A stretch of DNA of 16,909 nucleotides from DASVWH01 sp036389715 (GTDB lineage: Bacteria > Acidobacteriota > Blastocatellia > Pyrinomonadales > Pyrinomonadaceae). The stretch is taken from the NCBI GenBank assembly GCA_036389715.1, contig DASVWH010000138.1:1-16909 (forward strand), written 5' to 3'. The position numbers and the translations under genes are program-made. The notes below the pieces were generated by a model that was not told the origin of the DNA, did not search any database, and saw only the letters and a list, made by a program, of their open reading frames with translations. The first letter of the stretch is position 1. The number at the start of each line of letters is the position of its first letter. Below are positions 1 through 7,694 of the stretch, piece by piece.

Positions 1-1
1 C

Positions 2-346
2 AACGTCGAGGCATACACCGTCAACGGCAGCATTCACGTCGCCACCTCCGGTTATGCGCGCGCCAGGACCATCAACGGCTCGATTGACGCGCTGCTCGGG
101 AACGCGGACTGGACCGAGCCGCTTCAGCTCAAAACGATGAACGGCAACATCAACGTCGAGCTGCCCTCGACGGCGAGCACGCAGGTCAGGGCGGAAACTT
201 ATCACGGAGATATTTCGCTCGGCGCTCAGACAAAGGTCGCGACCGAGGGAGGGCTCAAGACCGCCTCTTCGACCATCGGCAGCGGGGAGCGAGAGCTGAT
301 TCTCTCGACCGTGCGCGGGACCATCAACCTGCGCCGCACGCCGTAG
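2..346 (+). CDS. DUF4097-type secreted protein, 3' end only
   Basis: The reading frame is open from the left edge and ends at TAG 344-346, giving the last 114 residues of a protein whose start lies outside the window. The visible part is a run of short beta-strand repeats centred on Asn-Gly or His-Gly turns (VNGSIHV, INGSID, MNGNINV, YHGDISL, VRGTINL). This is the pattern of the DUF4097 putative adhesin family, which is predicted to form a beta-helix-like stack. The family is commonly exported, but the signal peptide would be beyond the edge. The gene is followed after 162 bases by a second gene of the same family on the same strand, suggesting a tandem duplication or an operon. Function is unknown. 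The ATG at 137 is internal and should not be used as a start. Confidence 0.8.
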   Translation, partial: NVEAYTVNGSIHVATSGYARARTINGSIDALLGNADWTEPLQLKTMNGNINVELPSTASTQVRAETYHGDISLGAQTKVATEGGLKTASSTIGSGERELILSTVRGTINLRRTP

Positions 347-508
347 CTCAATCTGAAGAGTGCGCAAGCCTTTCGCCCGCGCGTGAAATTTCAGAGCAGC
401 TTTGTCGCAAGGAAGCTCAAAGGTAATCGAAGCCTTCCTCGTCAGTCGCGGCGTTCGACGCCGGGCGGGTGCGACCGACGGGGCCTGAGGCCGAAGAGGG
501 AGAAGACA

Positions 509-1318
509 ATGAGGAGCATGATTTCAGCACTCGTCGCGGCTGCTATGGCCATCCTGATAGCCGACAGTAGTCCAATTACACCAACGATTGGAAAAGAGAT
601 GAACACTCAGCAGACCAATGAAAACGTCAGCGAGGAATTCCACCAGACTTACACTCTGGCTGCGGGCGGGCGCGTCAGCGTGAGAAACGTCGTCGGGCCT
701 GTGCGGATTACGGCCTGGGACCGCGACGAGGTCCGCGTTGACGCCGTCAAGCGCGCGCCGAGCCAGGAGATTCTGGCCGAAGCGCAGATCAAAGTTGACG
801 CGCGGCCCGACATTATCGAGATCGAGACGAAATATCCCATCAACAGCAACAACAAGCCCGCGAGCGTCGAATACACCATCAACGTCCCTCGCACGGCGCG
901 GCTCGAAAGGGTCGAGATCGTCACGGGCGAGCTGGAGATTGATAATGTGGCGGGCGTCGTTTCCGCCTCGAACACGAACGGCCAGATCATCGCGCGCGGC
1001 CTCTCAAGCGAAGCCCGGCTCTCGACCGTCAACGGTCGTCTCGAAGCCTCGTTTGCCGATTTGAACAGGGCGCAGGCCATCCTGCTCAAGTCCGTCAACG
1101 GGCAGATAACCCTGCGGCTGCCCGGCAATGCCAACGCGGACCTCAAGGCACAGAGTATGCGCGGGCGGATTAAAAATGATTTCGGCCTGACGGCCAATCG
1201 CGGCGACCTGAGCGGAACCAGCCTGGCCGGTGTCATCGGGCAGGGCGGCGCGCGCATCACGCTCGACAATATGAACGGGGGCATCTCAATCCTCCGCTCC
1301 AACGGCACTGCCCCGTAG
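509..1318 (+). CDS. Secreted DUF4097 family protein
   Basis: A 269-residue protein from ATG 509, chosen because an AGAGGGAGA ribosome-binding stretch (495-503) precedes it and a hydrophobic signal-like segment (MRSMISALVAAAMAILIA) begins there. The upstream in-frame ATG at 383 would add 42 basic residues before the signal and looks spurious. After the signal comes a Gln/Asn/Glu-rich linker, then a domain with the alternating pattern of DUF4097: VRNVVGPVRITAWDRDEVRVDAVKR, then repeated Asn-Gly turns (TNGQIIARG, VNGRLEASF, VNGQITLRL, MNGGISIL). It is probably exported to the periplasm or surface; no enzymatic motif is visible. It lies downstream of another DUF4097 gene and upstream of two terminator-like hairpins, so it probably ends a transcription unit. 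The family call is fairly secure, the function is not known. Confidence 0.85.
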   Translation: MRSMISALVAAAMAILIADSSPITPTIGKEMNTQQTNENVSEEFHQTYTLAAGGRVSVRNVVGPVRITAWDRDEVRVDAVKRAPSQEILAEAQIKVDARPDIIEIETKYPINSNNKPASVEYTINVPRTARLERVEIVTGELEIDNVAGVVSASNTNGQIIARGLSSEARLSTVNGRLEASFADLNRAQAILLKSVNGQITLRLPGNANADLKAQSMRGRIKNDFGLTANRGDLSGTSLAGVIGQGGARITLDNMNGGISILRSNGTAP

Positions 1319-1451
1319 AGAGATTTCAGCGTCTGGCGAGAGTTGAAAACGGCTGGCGGTTGACTGCGGGGCTGCGCCACGCTCCTCGCAATCCTTTGCC
1401 ACGCTTTCCGGGACAGGGCCTTCAAGCACTGCGTTTGGCAGGCTGACCGGC

Positions 1452-1493
1452 GCTCTTACCCGGTCGGCCCGTGGGCCGCGTGAGAGCCGTTTT
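1452..1493 (+). terminator. Terminator-like compound hairpin after the DUF4097 gene
   Basis: GCTCTTAC (1452-1459) pairs with GTGAGAGC (1480-1487) with one G-T wobble. A nested CGGCC/GGCCG helix lies inside (1465-1469 and 1474-1478). A TTTT run follows at 1490-1493. It lies about 130 bases after the DUF4097 stop, which is rather far for a terminator. The pairing is seen directly; termination is inferred. Confidence 0.45.
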
Positions 1494-1567
1494 CCGTAGA
1501 GCTTTTAGCCGGGCGTCGGCCGCGGCGAAGCATCCACACCTGCAAGAAAATTCAAGCGCTACAACTT

Positions 1568-1607
1568 AACCCTGCGCGGTGGGCTTCGGTCCCCGCGCAA
1601 GGGTTTT
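1568..1607 (+). terminator. Strong intrinsic terminator with TTCG tetraloop
   Basis: The left arm AACCCTGCGCGG (1568-1579) pairs with CCGCGCAAGGGTT (1593-1605) with a single bulged A. The apex adds a GGGC/GTCC helix closed by a C(TTCG)G tetraloop at 1584-1589. The 3' arm runs straight into TTTT (1604-1607). This is the best intrinsic-terminator candidate in the window. It separates the DUF4097 pair from the exporter gene that starts 186 bases downstream, or it attenuates transcription entering the cassette. Confidence 0.7.
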
Positions 1608-1793
1608 CTGCACAGAAGCCGCATTCTCTGAGAGGGATTGCGGTTGCCGTCCGGTCTCGCGGTGTGCCCGTCTCCTTGGCGCTTCAAAAGGGCGGCCCGG
1701 ACAAGCCCGGATGTCTTGCTCAAACAATAAGGTGGACCAGCGGGAGCAGAGTCCTGAAGGATTGGCTCCAATTTAAAAGAGGTGTAAAAGCTC

Positions 1794-3488
1794 ATGAAAT
1801 TAATTTCGCTTCTCTCCAAATACTCGAAGGGTTTGGTGATCCTCTCCCTGCTTGCCGGGGTCATCGCCGGGGCCAGTAACGCCGGTTTGATTGCCGTCAT
1901 CAACGGCATTCTCTCCAGAAGCGAATTATCCGTCTCGACGCTGACGTGGGCCTTCATCGCGCTCTGCCTGCTGGCCCCGGTCAGCAAGTTCGTCTCGCAG
2001 ACGCTGCTCGTCCGCCTCTCGCAAAAAGTGGTCTTCGACATCAGGATGCTCCTGAGCCGCAGGATTCTCTCCGCGCCGCTGCGCCGCCTTGAAGAGCTTG
2101 GCCCGCACCGCCTGCTGTCGCTGCTCACCGAAGACGTTAATGTGATTATCAGCGCCTTGATTAACATTCCGATGGTCTGCACGCAGATGACGATTCTCAT
2201 CGGTTGTGCGATCTACCTGGCGATACTCTCCTGGCAGTTGCTGCTCATCGTGCTGGTCTTTCTGGTTATCGGAATGTTCAGCTACAAGCTGCTGGTCAGC
2301 CGGGGCGCACCCTACTTCAAAAAGGCGCGGGAACAGCAGGACGTGCTCTTCGGCCACTTCCGCGCCCTGACCGAAGGCTCAAAAGAGCTGAAGCTACACC
2401 GCCGCCGCCGCCAGACCTTCCTCTCCGATGTGCTTGAGCGCACGGCCAACTCGCTGCGCCAGTACAACGTGAAAGGGAGCCTGGTCTTTACCGCCGCGGG
2501 CAGCGGAGTCCAGTTCCTGCAATTCGCCCTCGTCGGTCTGACCCTACTCGTCATCCCGCGCTTTATCACCATTGACCGCCACGTCATGACGGGCTACACG
2601 CTGATCCTCCTCTACATGCTCATCCCCGTGGACATTATCACCTCCATGACTCCGCTGCTCAGCCGGGCCAGCATCGCGCTCCAGAAGGCCGAATCGCTGG
2701 GCGGACGGTTGGCCGCCGATTCGACCGAAGAGAATGTCAATGTTCCTTTGATGAACGAGAGGTGGAAGAGCCTGGACCTGGTCGGCGTGACGCACACCTA
2801 CCACCGCGAACAGGAGGACGATCACTTCACGCTCGGGCCCATTGACCTCAGCTTCAGGCCGGGCGAGCTGGTCTTCATGGTCGGCGGCAACGGCAGCGGC
2901 AAGACGACTCTGGCGAAACTTTTGACCGGGCTCTATTATCCCGAATCCGGCGAGATACGCTTTAACGGAGAGCCCATCACGGATGAAAACAGGGAGTTCT
3001 ATCGCCAGCACTTCTCGGTCGTCTTCTCCGACTTCTTCCTCTTCGAGAGCCTGCTCGGCCTGGAAGTCCCGGAACTGGATGAGCGCGCGCGCAAATACCT
3101 CGGGCAGCTGCTCCTGAGCCGCAAGGTGCAGGTTAAAGACGGGCAGCTTTCGACTACGCAGTTGTCACAGGGCCAGCGCAAGCGGCTCGCCCTGCTGACG
3201 GCGTATCTCGAAGACCGCCCCATCTATCTCTTCGACGAATGGGCCGCCGACCAGGACCCGCAATTCAAAGAGGTCTTCTACCTGCAACTGCTCCCCGAAC
3301 TCAAGGCGCAGAATAAGACCGTGATCGTGATTAGCCACGACGACCAGTATTACCACATCGCTGATCGCATCATTAAGCTGGACTTCGGCCAGGTTGATTT
3401 TGCAAACCAGTTCAGCTATCTGGGGAGCGCCGCGGAGACAAGCCTGCTGGCCGACGAGCAGGCCATGCCGATCAAGCTCCGGGAATAG
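1794..3488 (+). CDS. Cyclic-peptide/siderophore-type ABC exporter (SyrD/PvdE family)
   Basis: A 564-residue half-transporter with a membrane domain fused to an ATPase. The N-terminal half has about six hydrophobic segments (around residues 12-32, 42-65, 120-142, 145-168, 225-250 and 265-290). The ATPase half has Walker A GGNGSGKTT (364-372, Lys370), signature LSQGQ (457-461), Walker B IYLFDE with Asp481 and catalytic Glu482, and H-loop His515. Length and the unusual LSQGQRKRL signature match the cyclic-peptide exporter family typified by SyrD and PvdE, which export nonribosomal peptides or siderophore precursors across the inner membrane. It would work as a homodimer. It starts six co-directional genes, all consistent with a nonribosomal peptide pathway. 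GAGGTG ahead of ATG 1794 supports the start. The substrate is not known. Confidence 0.9.
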   Translation: MKLISLLSKYSKGLVILSLLAGVIAGASNAGLIAVINGILSRSELSVSTLTWAFIALCLLAPVSKFVSQTLLVRLSQKVVFDIRMLLSRRILSAPLRRLEELGPHRLLSLLTEDVNVIISALINIPMVCTQMTILIGCAIYLAILSWQLLLIVLVFLVIGMFSYKLLVSRGAPYFKKAREQQDVLFGHFRALTEGSKELKLHRRRRQTFLSDVLERTANSLRQYNVKGSLVFTAAGSGVQFLQFALVGLTLLVIPRFITIDRHVMTGYTLILLYMLIPVDIITSMTPLLSRASIALQKAESLGGRLAADSTEENVNVPLMNERWKSLDLVGVTHTYHREQEDDHFTLGPIDLSFRPGELVFMVGGNGSGKTTLAKLLTGLYYPESGEIRFNGEPITDENREFYRQHFSVVFSDFFLFESLLGLEVPELDERARKYLGQLLLSRKVQVKDGQLSTTQLSQGQRKRLALLTAYLEDRPIYLFDEWAADQDPQFKEVFYLQLLPELKAQNKTVIVISHDDQYYHIADRIIKLDFGQVDFANQFSYLGSAAETSLLADEQAMPIKLRE

Positions 3489-3560
3489 TCCGGGCCCGGC
3501 TCAAAGGGCGTGCAATGGCTGCGGGCCGCTTTTCTAACGAGCACAGAAGAGGTGAATCCC

Positions 3561-5150
3561 ATGACGACACAACCACTCTATCTCAAGCAGAATGTTTTGG
3601 TGGAGCCGATGGTCAACCAGTGGTATGCCTGGTCCGGCCTGATCGCGCCCGCGACGGCGGCCATGTATATCGCCAATTCGCACGTTAAAATCATGCAGTC
3701 TTTCGTCGCCGCGCCGCAGGTGCATGTCTCCGCGCTGAAAAATCCGGCGATGAGGGGCGGCCCGTTCATCAACTGCGACGCCAGCAGAGCGCCCGAAATC
3801 AAGAACCTTCTGAGAAAGACGCAGGACGAGCAGGCGCACATGTTGAAGCTGGCCGAAGCCATCCAGAAGTTCAACGAGACTCTGGCGGGCGAGGCCAACG
3901 GTTTCTCTCTCGAACCCGTCTACCAGAAGATGCCCGAGGAGCTTAAAGGCTACGTCGAGCTGGTCTACGATCTGAACAACCACTCTTCGATGCGCCTGAT
4001 CGAAGGGCTGCTCTACAAGAGCCCTTACTACAACACCAGGACGCAAAGCGTGGCGCTCTCGCTGGTCGAGCACGATGATCGCCCCTTTGCTCTGAGCACT
4101 CCCATTCTCGCGGACGACGGGCGCATCTTCCTGCCTCTCCCGTTCAGTTCCGAGAGTCTTGACGAGCTTTTCAAGATGAAGCAGACGCCGCAGCCGCTCT
4201 CCTTCATCAAGGAGGTGCTTCAGGTGCGCGACGAAGAGGCCGGGCTCTTCTCCTCATTCTTCACGGAAGAGCCGCCCGCGCCCGTCCGAAAGTATGATGG
4301 CGATGGCGTGCGGATTCGCTATTTCGGTCACGCCTGCGTGCTCATCGAGTCGAAGGAGGTCAGCGTTTTGACCGACCCCGTCGTCAGCTATAAGCACGGC
4401 AACGGAATCTTCCGCTACACCTACGAGGATTTGCCGGAGACCCTGGACTATGTGCTCATCACGCATAATCACCAGGACCACTGCATGTTCGAGACGCTGC
4501 TTCAGCTGCGCCATAAAATCAGAAACATCATCGTGCCGAAGAACAACGGCGGCGGGCTGGCCGACCCGTCTCTCAAGCTGGTGCTGCAAAACATAGGCTT
4601 CAAACAGGTGAGAGAACTCGACGAGATGGAGACGGTGGAGGTCGAAGGCGGTTATCTGATGGGCCTGCCCTTTCTCGGCGAGCACGCCGACCTCAACATC
4701 AGAAGCAAGATGGCTTACCTGACCAGGCTCAAGGGCAAGTCCATCCTGTGCGCGGCGGATTCAAACAACATAGAGCCGCGGCTCTACCAGCACATACACG
4801 AGGTGACGGGCGATGTTGATGCCGTGTTTGTCGGGATGGAATGCGACGGCGGCCCGCTCTCCTGGCTCTATGGGCCATTGATGACGAAGCCGCTGGCGCG
4901 CAAACAGGACCAATCGAGGAGGCTTGACGGCTCAGACTTCGAGAAGGCGCTGAACCTGATCGAGCGTTTGCGGCCCGGCCACGTCTATGTTTACGCGATG
5001 GGGCAGGAGCCCTGGCTGACCTACCTGACCTCCATCCAGTACACGGATGAGTCGCGCCCGATAACCGAGTCGAACAGGCTGGTGACGGAGTGTCGAGGGC
5101 GCGGGCTCGATTCCGAACGCCTCTTCGGGAGCAAGGAGATTCTCTTTTAG
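3561..5150 (+). CDS. CmlA-type diiron beta-hydroxylase (metallo-beta-lactamase fold)
   Basis: A 529-residue protein from ATG 3561, which has GAAGAGGTG six bases upstream; the in-frame ATG at 3510 lacks such a site. The N-terminal 230 or so residues form a helical/mixed domain of the type seen in CmlA. The C-terminal part is a metallo-beta-lactamase fold with the metal motif H302-N-H304-Q-D306-H307, then Glu374 in FLGEHADL and Asp400 in CAADSNN. As I recall, CmlA (532 residues) uses His305, His307, Asp309, His310, Glu377 and Asp403, so every one of these ligands is here at a constant offset of three. CmlA adds a hydroxyl to the beta-carbon of an aminoacyl group held on an NRPS carrier protein, using two irons and O2. 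Hydrolase activity is therefore less likely. A weak hairpin with a short T run (3493-3533) lies in the 72-base gap after the exporter. The aminoacyl substrate cannot be read from the sequence. Confidence 0.88.
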   Translation: MTTQPLYLKQNVLVEPMVNQWYAWSGLIAPATAAMYIANSHVKIMQSFVAAPQVHVSALKNPAMRGGPFINCDASRAPEIKNLLRKTQDEQAHMLKLAEAIQKFNETLAGEANGFSLEPVYQKMPEELKGYVELVYDLNNHSSMRLIEGLLYKSPYYNTRTQSVALSLVEHDDRPFALSTPILADDGRIFLPLPFSSESLDELFKMKQTPQPLSFIKEVLQVRDEEAGLFSSFFTEEPPAPVRKYDGDGVRIRYFGHACVLIESKEVSVLTDPVVSYKHGNGIFRYTYEDLPETLDYVLITHNHQDHCMFETLLQLRHKIRNIIVPKNNGGGLADPSLKLVLQNIGFKQVRELDEMETVEVEGGYLMGLPFLGEHADLNIRSKMAYLTRLKGKSILCAADSNNIEPRLYQHIHEVTGDVDAVFVGMECDGGPLSWLYGPLMTKPLARKQDQSRRLDGSDFEKALNLIERLRPGHVYVYAMGQEPWLTYLTSIQYTDESRPITESNRLVTECRGRGLDSERLFGSKEILF

Positions 5151-5314
5151 CTCGTCGCCCTTTCGGGCTTTCAACTCGCCTCGCGCAGAGTTTCCCTCAA
5201 ACAGAAGAAACAGCAGTCCCGAGCCGTCGGCCAGGCCCTTTGCCCTCCGCGACTCTTGAAATCCCCTGCGAGCCGTAACGAAAGATGTCGTCCTCAAACC
5301 AAAGGAGTTCAAGC

Positions 5315-6268
5315 ATGGCAAGTAAACCACTCTGGAAAAGAATCGCGTCGCCAATCCTGGGCGCGGTGATGACGCTACTGCACATTATCCCCGCATTGCT
5401 CTTTGCCCTGAAGGTCAAACTCGGTTACATCAAGGGCCGGTACCTGGACTTCGTTCCGCGCGAGGACGATATCTTCGTCGCCAGTTATCCTCGCTCCGGC
5501 ACTACCCTGATCCAGATGATCGTCTATCAATTGACGACCGACGGGAAGCTCGACTTCACGCACATCTCTGAGCGCATCCCGTGGTTCGAGCGCGCCTTTG
5601 CCTACGGCAAGAGCTTCGAGCAGATGGCCTCGCCGCGCATCTTCAAGACGCATCTCCGCTACGGGTCCGTGCCGAAGCGCCCGTGCCGCAGCATCTACGT
5701 CGCGCGCAACGGTAAGGACGTGGCCGTCTCTTACTTCCACTTCTACCAATCGCACATGAAGTATCGCGGCGACTTTCGCGGGTTCTTCCAGCGCTTCCTC
5801 CGCGGTAAACTGCTCTACGGCTCATGGTTCAAGCACGTCGCCAGCTGGTGGAAGAATCGGGAGGACCCGAACGTCCTCTTTATCACTTACGAAGAACTCG
5901 TCGGCGACATGGAAAGCTCTATTCGCAAGATTATAGCTTTCTGCGGCCTGACCGTTAGCGAAGAGCACCTGCAAAGAACCCTGGAAACGTGCAGCTTTGA
6001 ATCCATGAAGAAACATGAAGAGAAGTTCGATCACCGCACACAGGTTATCCTCGACAGCGGGATGCAGGCCAACTCATTTCTCCGCAAGGGCGGGGTCGGC
6101 GGCTGGCGCGAGGATTTCACGCCGCAGGAGGAAGCCGTCTTTGACGAGAACTATCAGCGCGAGCTGGGCGGGCTTGGATTGGACCTGCGCTTTCAGCCGG
6201 ACACGCATCGCGCCGCCTTGAAGAGCGGCTCGTTCGTCAACGAAAAGAAGAGGGCCGCCGGTATCTAG
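5315..6268 (+). CDS. PAPS-dependent sulfotransferase (Sulfotransfer_1 family)
   Basis: A 317-residue protein from ATG 5315, with AAAGGAG (5301-5307) seven bases upstream; an in-frame ATG at 5285 has no such site. The 5'-phosphosulfate loop is YPRSGTT (58-64). KTH at 111-113 supplies the likely catalytic His113. RNGKDVAVS (131-139) is the 3'-phosphate site with Ser139. The C-terminal RKGGVGGWREDFT (from 257) corresponds to the RKGxxGDWK box, with Gly in place of the usual Asp. It transfers sulfate from PAPS to a hydroxyl or amine. A hydrophobic stretch at residues 10-32 precedes the catalytic domain and could attach it to the membrane. The PAPS source is encoded three genes downstream, and a hydroxylating enzyme immediately upstream. 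The acceptor is unknown; a beta-hydroxy residue of a peptide is my inference. Confidence 0.9.
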   Translation: MASKPLWKRIASPILGAVMTLLHIIPALLFALKVKLGYIKGRYLDFVPREDDIFVASYPRSGTTLIQMIVYQLTTDGKLDFTHISERIPWFERAFAYGKSFEQMASPRIFKTHLRYGSVPKRPCRSIYVARNGKDVAVSYFHFYQSHMKYRGDFRGFFQRFLRGKLLYGSWFKHVASWWKNREDPNVLFITYEELVGDMESSIRKIIAFCGLTVSEEHLQRTLETCSFESMKKHEEKFDHRTQVILDSGMQANSFLRKGGVGGWREDFTPQEEAVFDENYQRELGGLGLDLRFQPDTHRAALKSGSFVNEKKRAAGI

Positions 6269-6307
6269 GCCGCCGCAGGATTCGCCCGCACCTCTTTGAG
6301 AGCATAA

Positions 6308-6419
<112 letters not shown>

Positions 6420-6466
6420 TTAATCCCTTAAACAATTCTCGAAGGAAAACCGAAGGAGGCACAACA

Positions 6467-6694
6467 ATGCAAGCAGATGAGAGAGAGGACAACACCATCT
6501 ATAAAGTGGTCGTCAATCACGAAGAGCAATATTCAATCTGGCCCGCCGATAGGGAGAACGCGCTTGGCTGGTCGGACGCCGGGAAGAGCGGGACGAAGGC
6601 CGAATGCCTGGCCTATATCAAAGAGGTCTGGACGGACATGCGCCCGCTCAGCCTGAGAAAGAAGATGGAGGAGGACGCCGCCCGCCAGGCTTGA
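6467..6694 (+). CDS. MbtH-like protein, NRPS adenylation-domain partner
   Basis: A 75-residue protein with the MbtH family signature almost complete: N17-x-E-E-Q21-Y-S-x-W25-P, G34-W35, then ECLAYI and W55-T-D-M-R-P60-L-S-L-R64. The two surface tryptophans Trp25 and Trp35 that cradle an alanine of the partner adenylation domain are present. The proline usually found just before GW is Ala-Leu here (NALGW). MbtH proteins bind and stabilise or activate NRPS adenylation domains and have no catalytic activity alone. Its presence therefore implies an NRPS in the same cell, although none is in this window. A strong AAGGAGG (6453-6459) sits seven bases before ATG 6467. The (GCAA)22 tract ends 48 bases upstream of the start, so repeat-length changes would affect the leader of this gene most directly. 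Confidence 0.95.
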   Translation: MQADEREDNTIYKVVVNHEEQYSIWPADRENALGWSDAGKSGTKAECLAYIKEVWTDMRPLSLRKKMEEDAARQA

Positions 6695-6810
6695 GCCCCT
6701 GGCGGCGGCAGAGCGGCCGCGAAAGAGGAGTGCCGTTTTCCTGCTACCGCATCGAAGGCGGGCAGCGCGGAAGCGTCGGCGCTTGAGCGAGCCCGGAGGG
6801 GAGGGTTTTT

Positions 6811-7590
6811 ATGATCGAGCAAAAAAGCAGCGGCGCGGCGTTGAGCAAGTGGGTGACCTGTTACCGGCCCAATCCGCGTGCGCGCATACGTCTGTTCTGC
6901 TTTCCTTTCGCAGGAGGCGGAGCCCTGACTTTCCGTCTCTGGCACGACCGTCTGCCTTCGACCGTCGAAGTCTGCGCCGTGCAGCTGCCCGGCCACGGCA
7001 ACCGCCTGAGCGAGCCGCCCTTCGACCGCCTCGAACCTCTCGTCGAGGCGCTCGTCCCGGCGCTCATTCCTTACCTGGACCGGCCTTTTGTCTTTTTCGG
7101 CCACAGCATGGGCGCGCTCATCGCCTTCGAGCTGTCGCGCCGCCTGCGCTCGGAGTTCGTCATCGGACCAAAGCAGTTGTTGGTTTCGGGACGCGCCGCG
7201 CCGCAGATACCGGAGGCCGAGCGCAGGACCTACGACCTGCCCGAACCCGAGTTCATCGAAGAGCTGCGCCGTCTCAACGGCACGCCCGCGGAGGTGCTCG
7301 AACATCCCGAGCTGTTGAACCTGATGATTCCGATCCTGCGCGCGGATTTCGCCATCTGCCAGAACTATGTCTGCTCTCCGCAAGCGCCTTTCAGTTTTCC
7401 GCTGACGGCCTTCGGTGGACTTGAGGATGAGGACGTGAGCCGCCAGGACCTCGAAGCCTGGCGCGAGCAAACGAACGCCGAATTCAAAGTGCAGATGTTT
7501 CCCGGCGACCACTTCTTCCTGCAAACGGTGCAGCCGCTCCTCTTGGAAGTCATCTCGCGGGAGCTTGAGCGCCTCGCGCCGCTCGTTTAG
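6811..7590 (+). CDS. Type II thioesterase (NRPS/PKS editing enzyme)
   Basis: A 259-residue alpha/beta hydrolase of the usual type II thioesterase length. The oxyanion region is FCFPFAGGGA near the N-terminus. The nucleophile elbow is GHSMG with Ser99. The acid is probably Asp206 in FGGLEDEDVS, and the catalytic base is His234 in GDHFFL. Family members such as RifR, GrsT and SrfAD remove wrong acyl groups from carrier-protein phosphopantetheine arms and so keep assembly lines running. The frame follows mbtH after 116 bases. GGAGGGGAGGG (6795-6805) precedes ATG 6811 by five bases. Like MbtH, it acts in trans on a synthetase that is not in this window. Release of a finished product is a less usual alternative role. 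Confidence 0.93.
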   Translation: MIEQKSSGAALSKWVTCYRPNPRARIRLFCFPFAGGGALTFRLWHDRLPSTVEVCAVQLPGHGNRLSEPPFDRLEPLVEALVPALIPYLDRPFVFFGHSMGALIAFELSRRLRSEFVIGPKQLLVSGRAAPQIPEAERRTYDLPEPEFIEELRRLNGTPAEVLEHPELLNLMIPILRADFAICQNYVCSPQAPFSFPLTAFGGLEDEDVSRQDLEAWREQTNAEFKVQMFPGDHFFLQTVQPLLLEVISRELERLAPLV

Positions 7591-7694
7591 CTCCAGGCAA
7601 TCTCAAAGCCTTTCGCCTTGCCCCTGAAAGCGCACACAGTCCGTCCCTTCAATCCTCTGTCAATTATCTTCGGAACAGGAGAGTCTAAAACGTC

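Larger units (their letters stand above)
1319..1793. other. 475-base intergenic region upstream of the NRPS-accessory cassette
   Basis: No convincing gene is seen here. The region holds two hairpins followed by T runs (1452-1493 and 1568-1607). Downstream is a possible structured leader: GTCCGG at 1649-1654 pairs with CCGGAC at 1697-1702, with an inner GCCC/GGGC pair at 1666-1669 and 1690-1693. The ribosome-binding site of the ABC transporter lies near 1778-1784. I could not find a clear -35/-10 pair. The cassette promoter is expected either between 1608 and about 1780, or upstream of the hairpins if these act as attenuators. The small open frame at 1579-1776 begins inside a hairpin stem and has no ribosome-binding site. 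Confidence 0.6.

Noticed and set aside
649..1425. A 258-residue - strand open frame
   Set aside because: It is antisense to the DUF4097 gene with its signal peptide and family repeats, and has no domain-like sequence of its own.
1579..1776. A 65-residue + frame in the gap before the exporter
   Set aside because: It starts inside the stem of the terminator hairpin and has no ribosome-binding site.
5157..5171. Short GCCC/GGGC hairpin followed by TTT after the CmlA-type gene
   Set aside because: A four-base-pair stem is too weak to call a terminator.
6613..7524. A 303-residue - strand open frame
   Set aside because: It is antisense to the type II thioesterase, whose full catalytic triad is intact; a GC-rich shadow frame.
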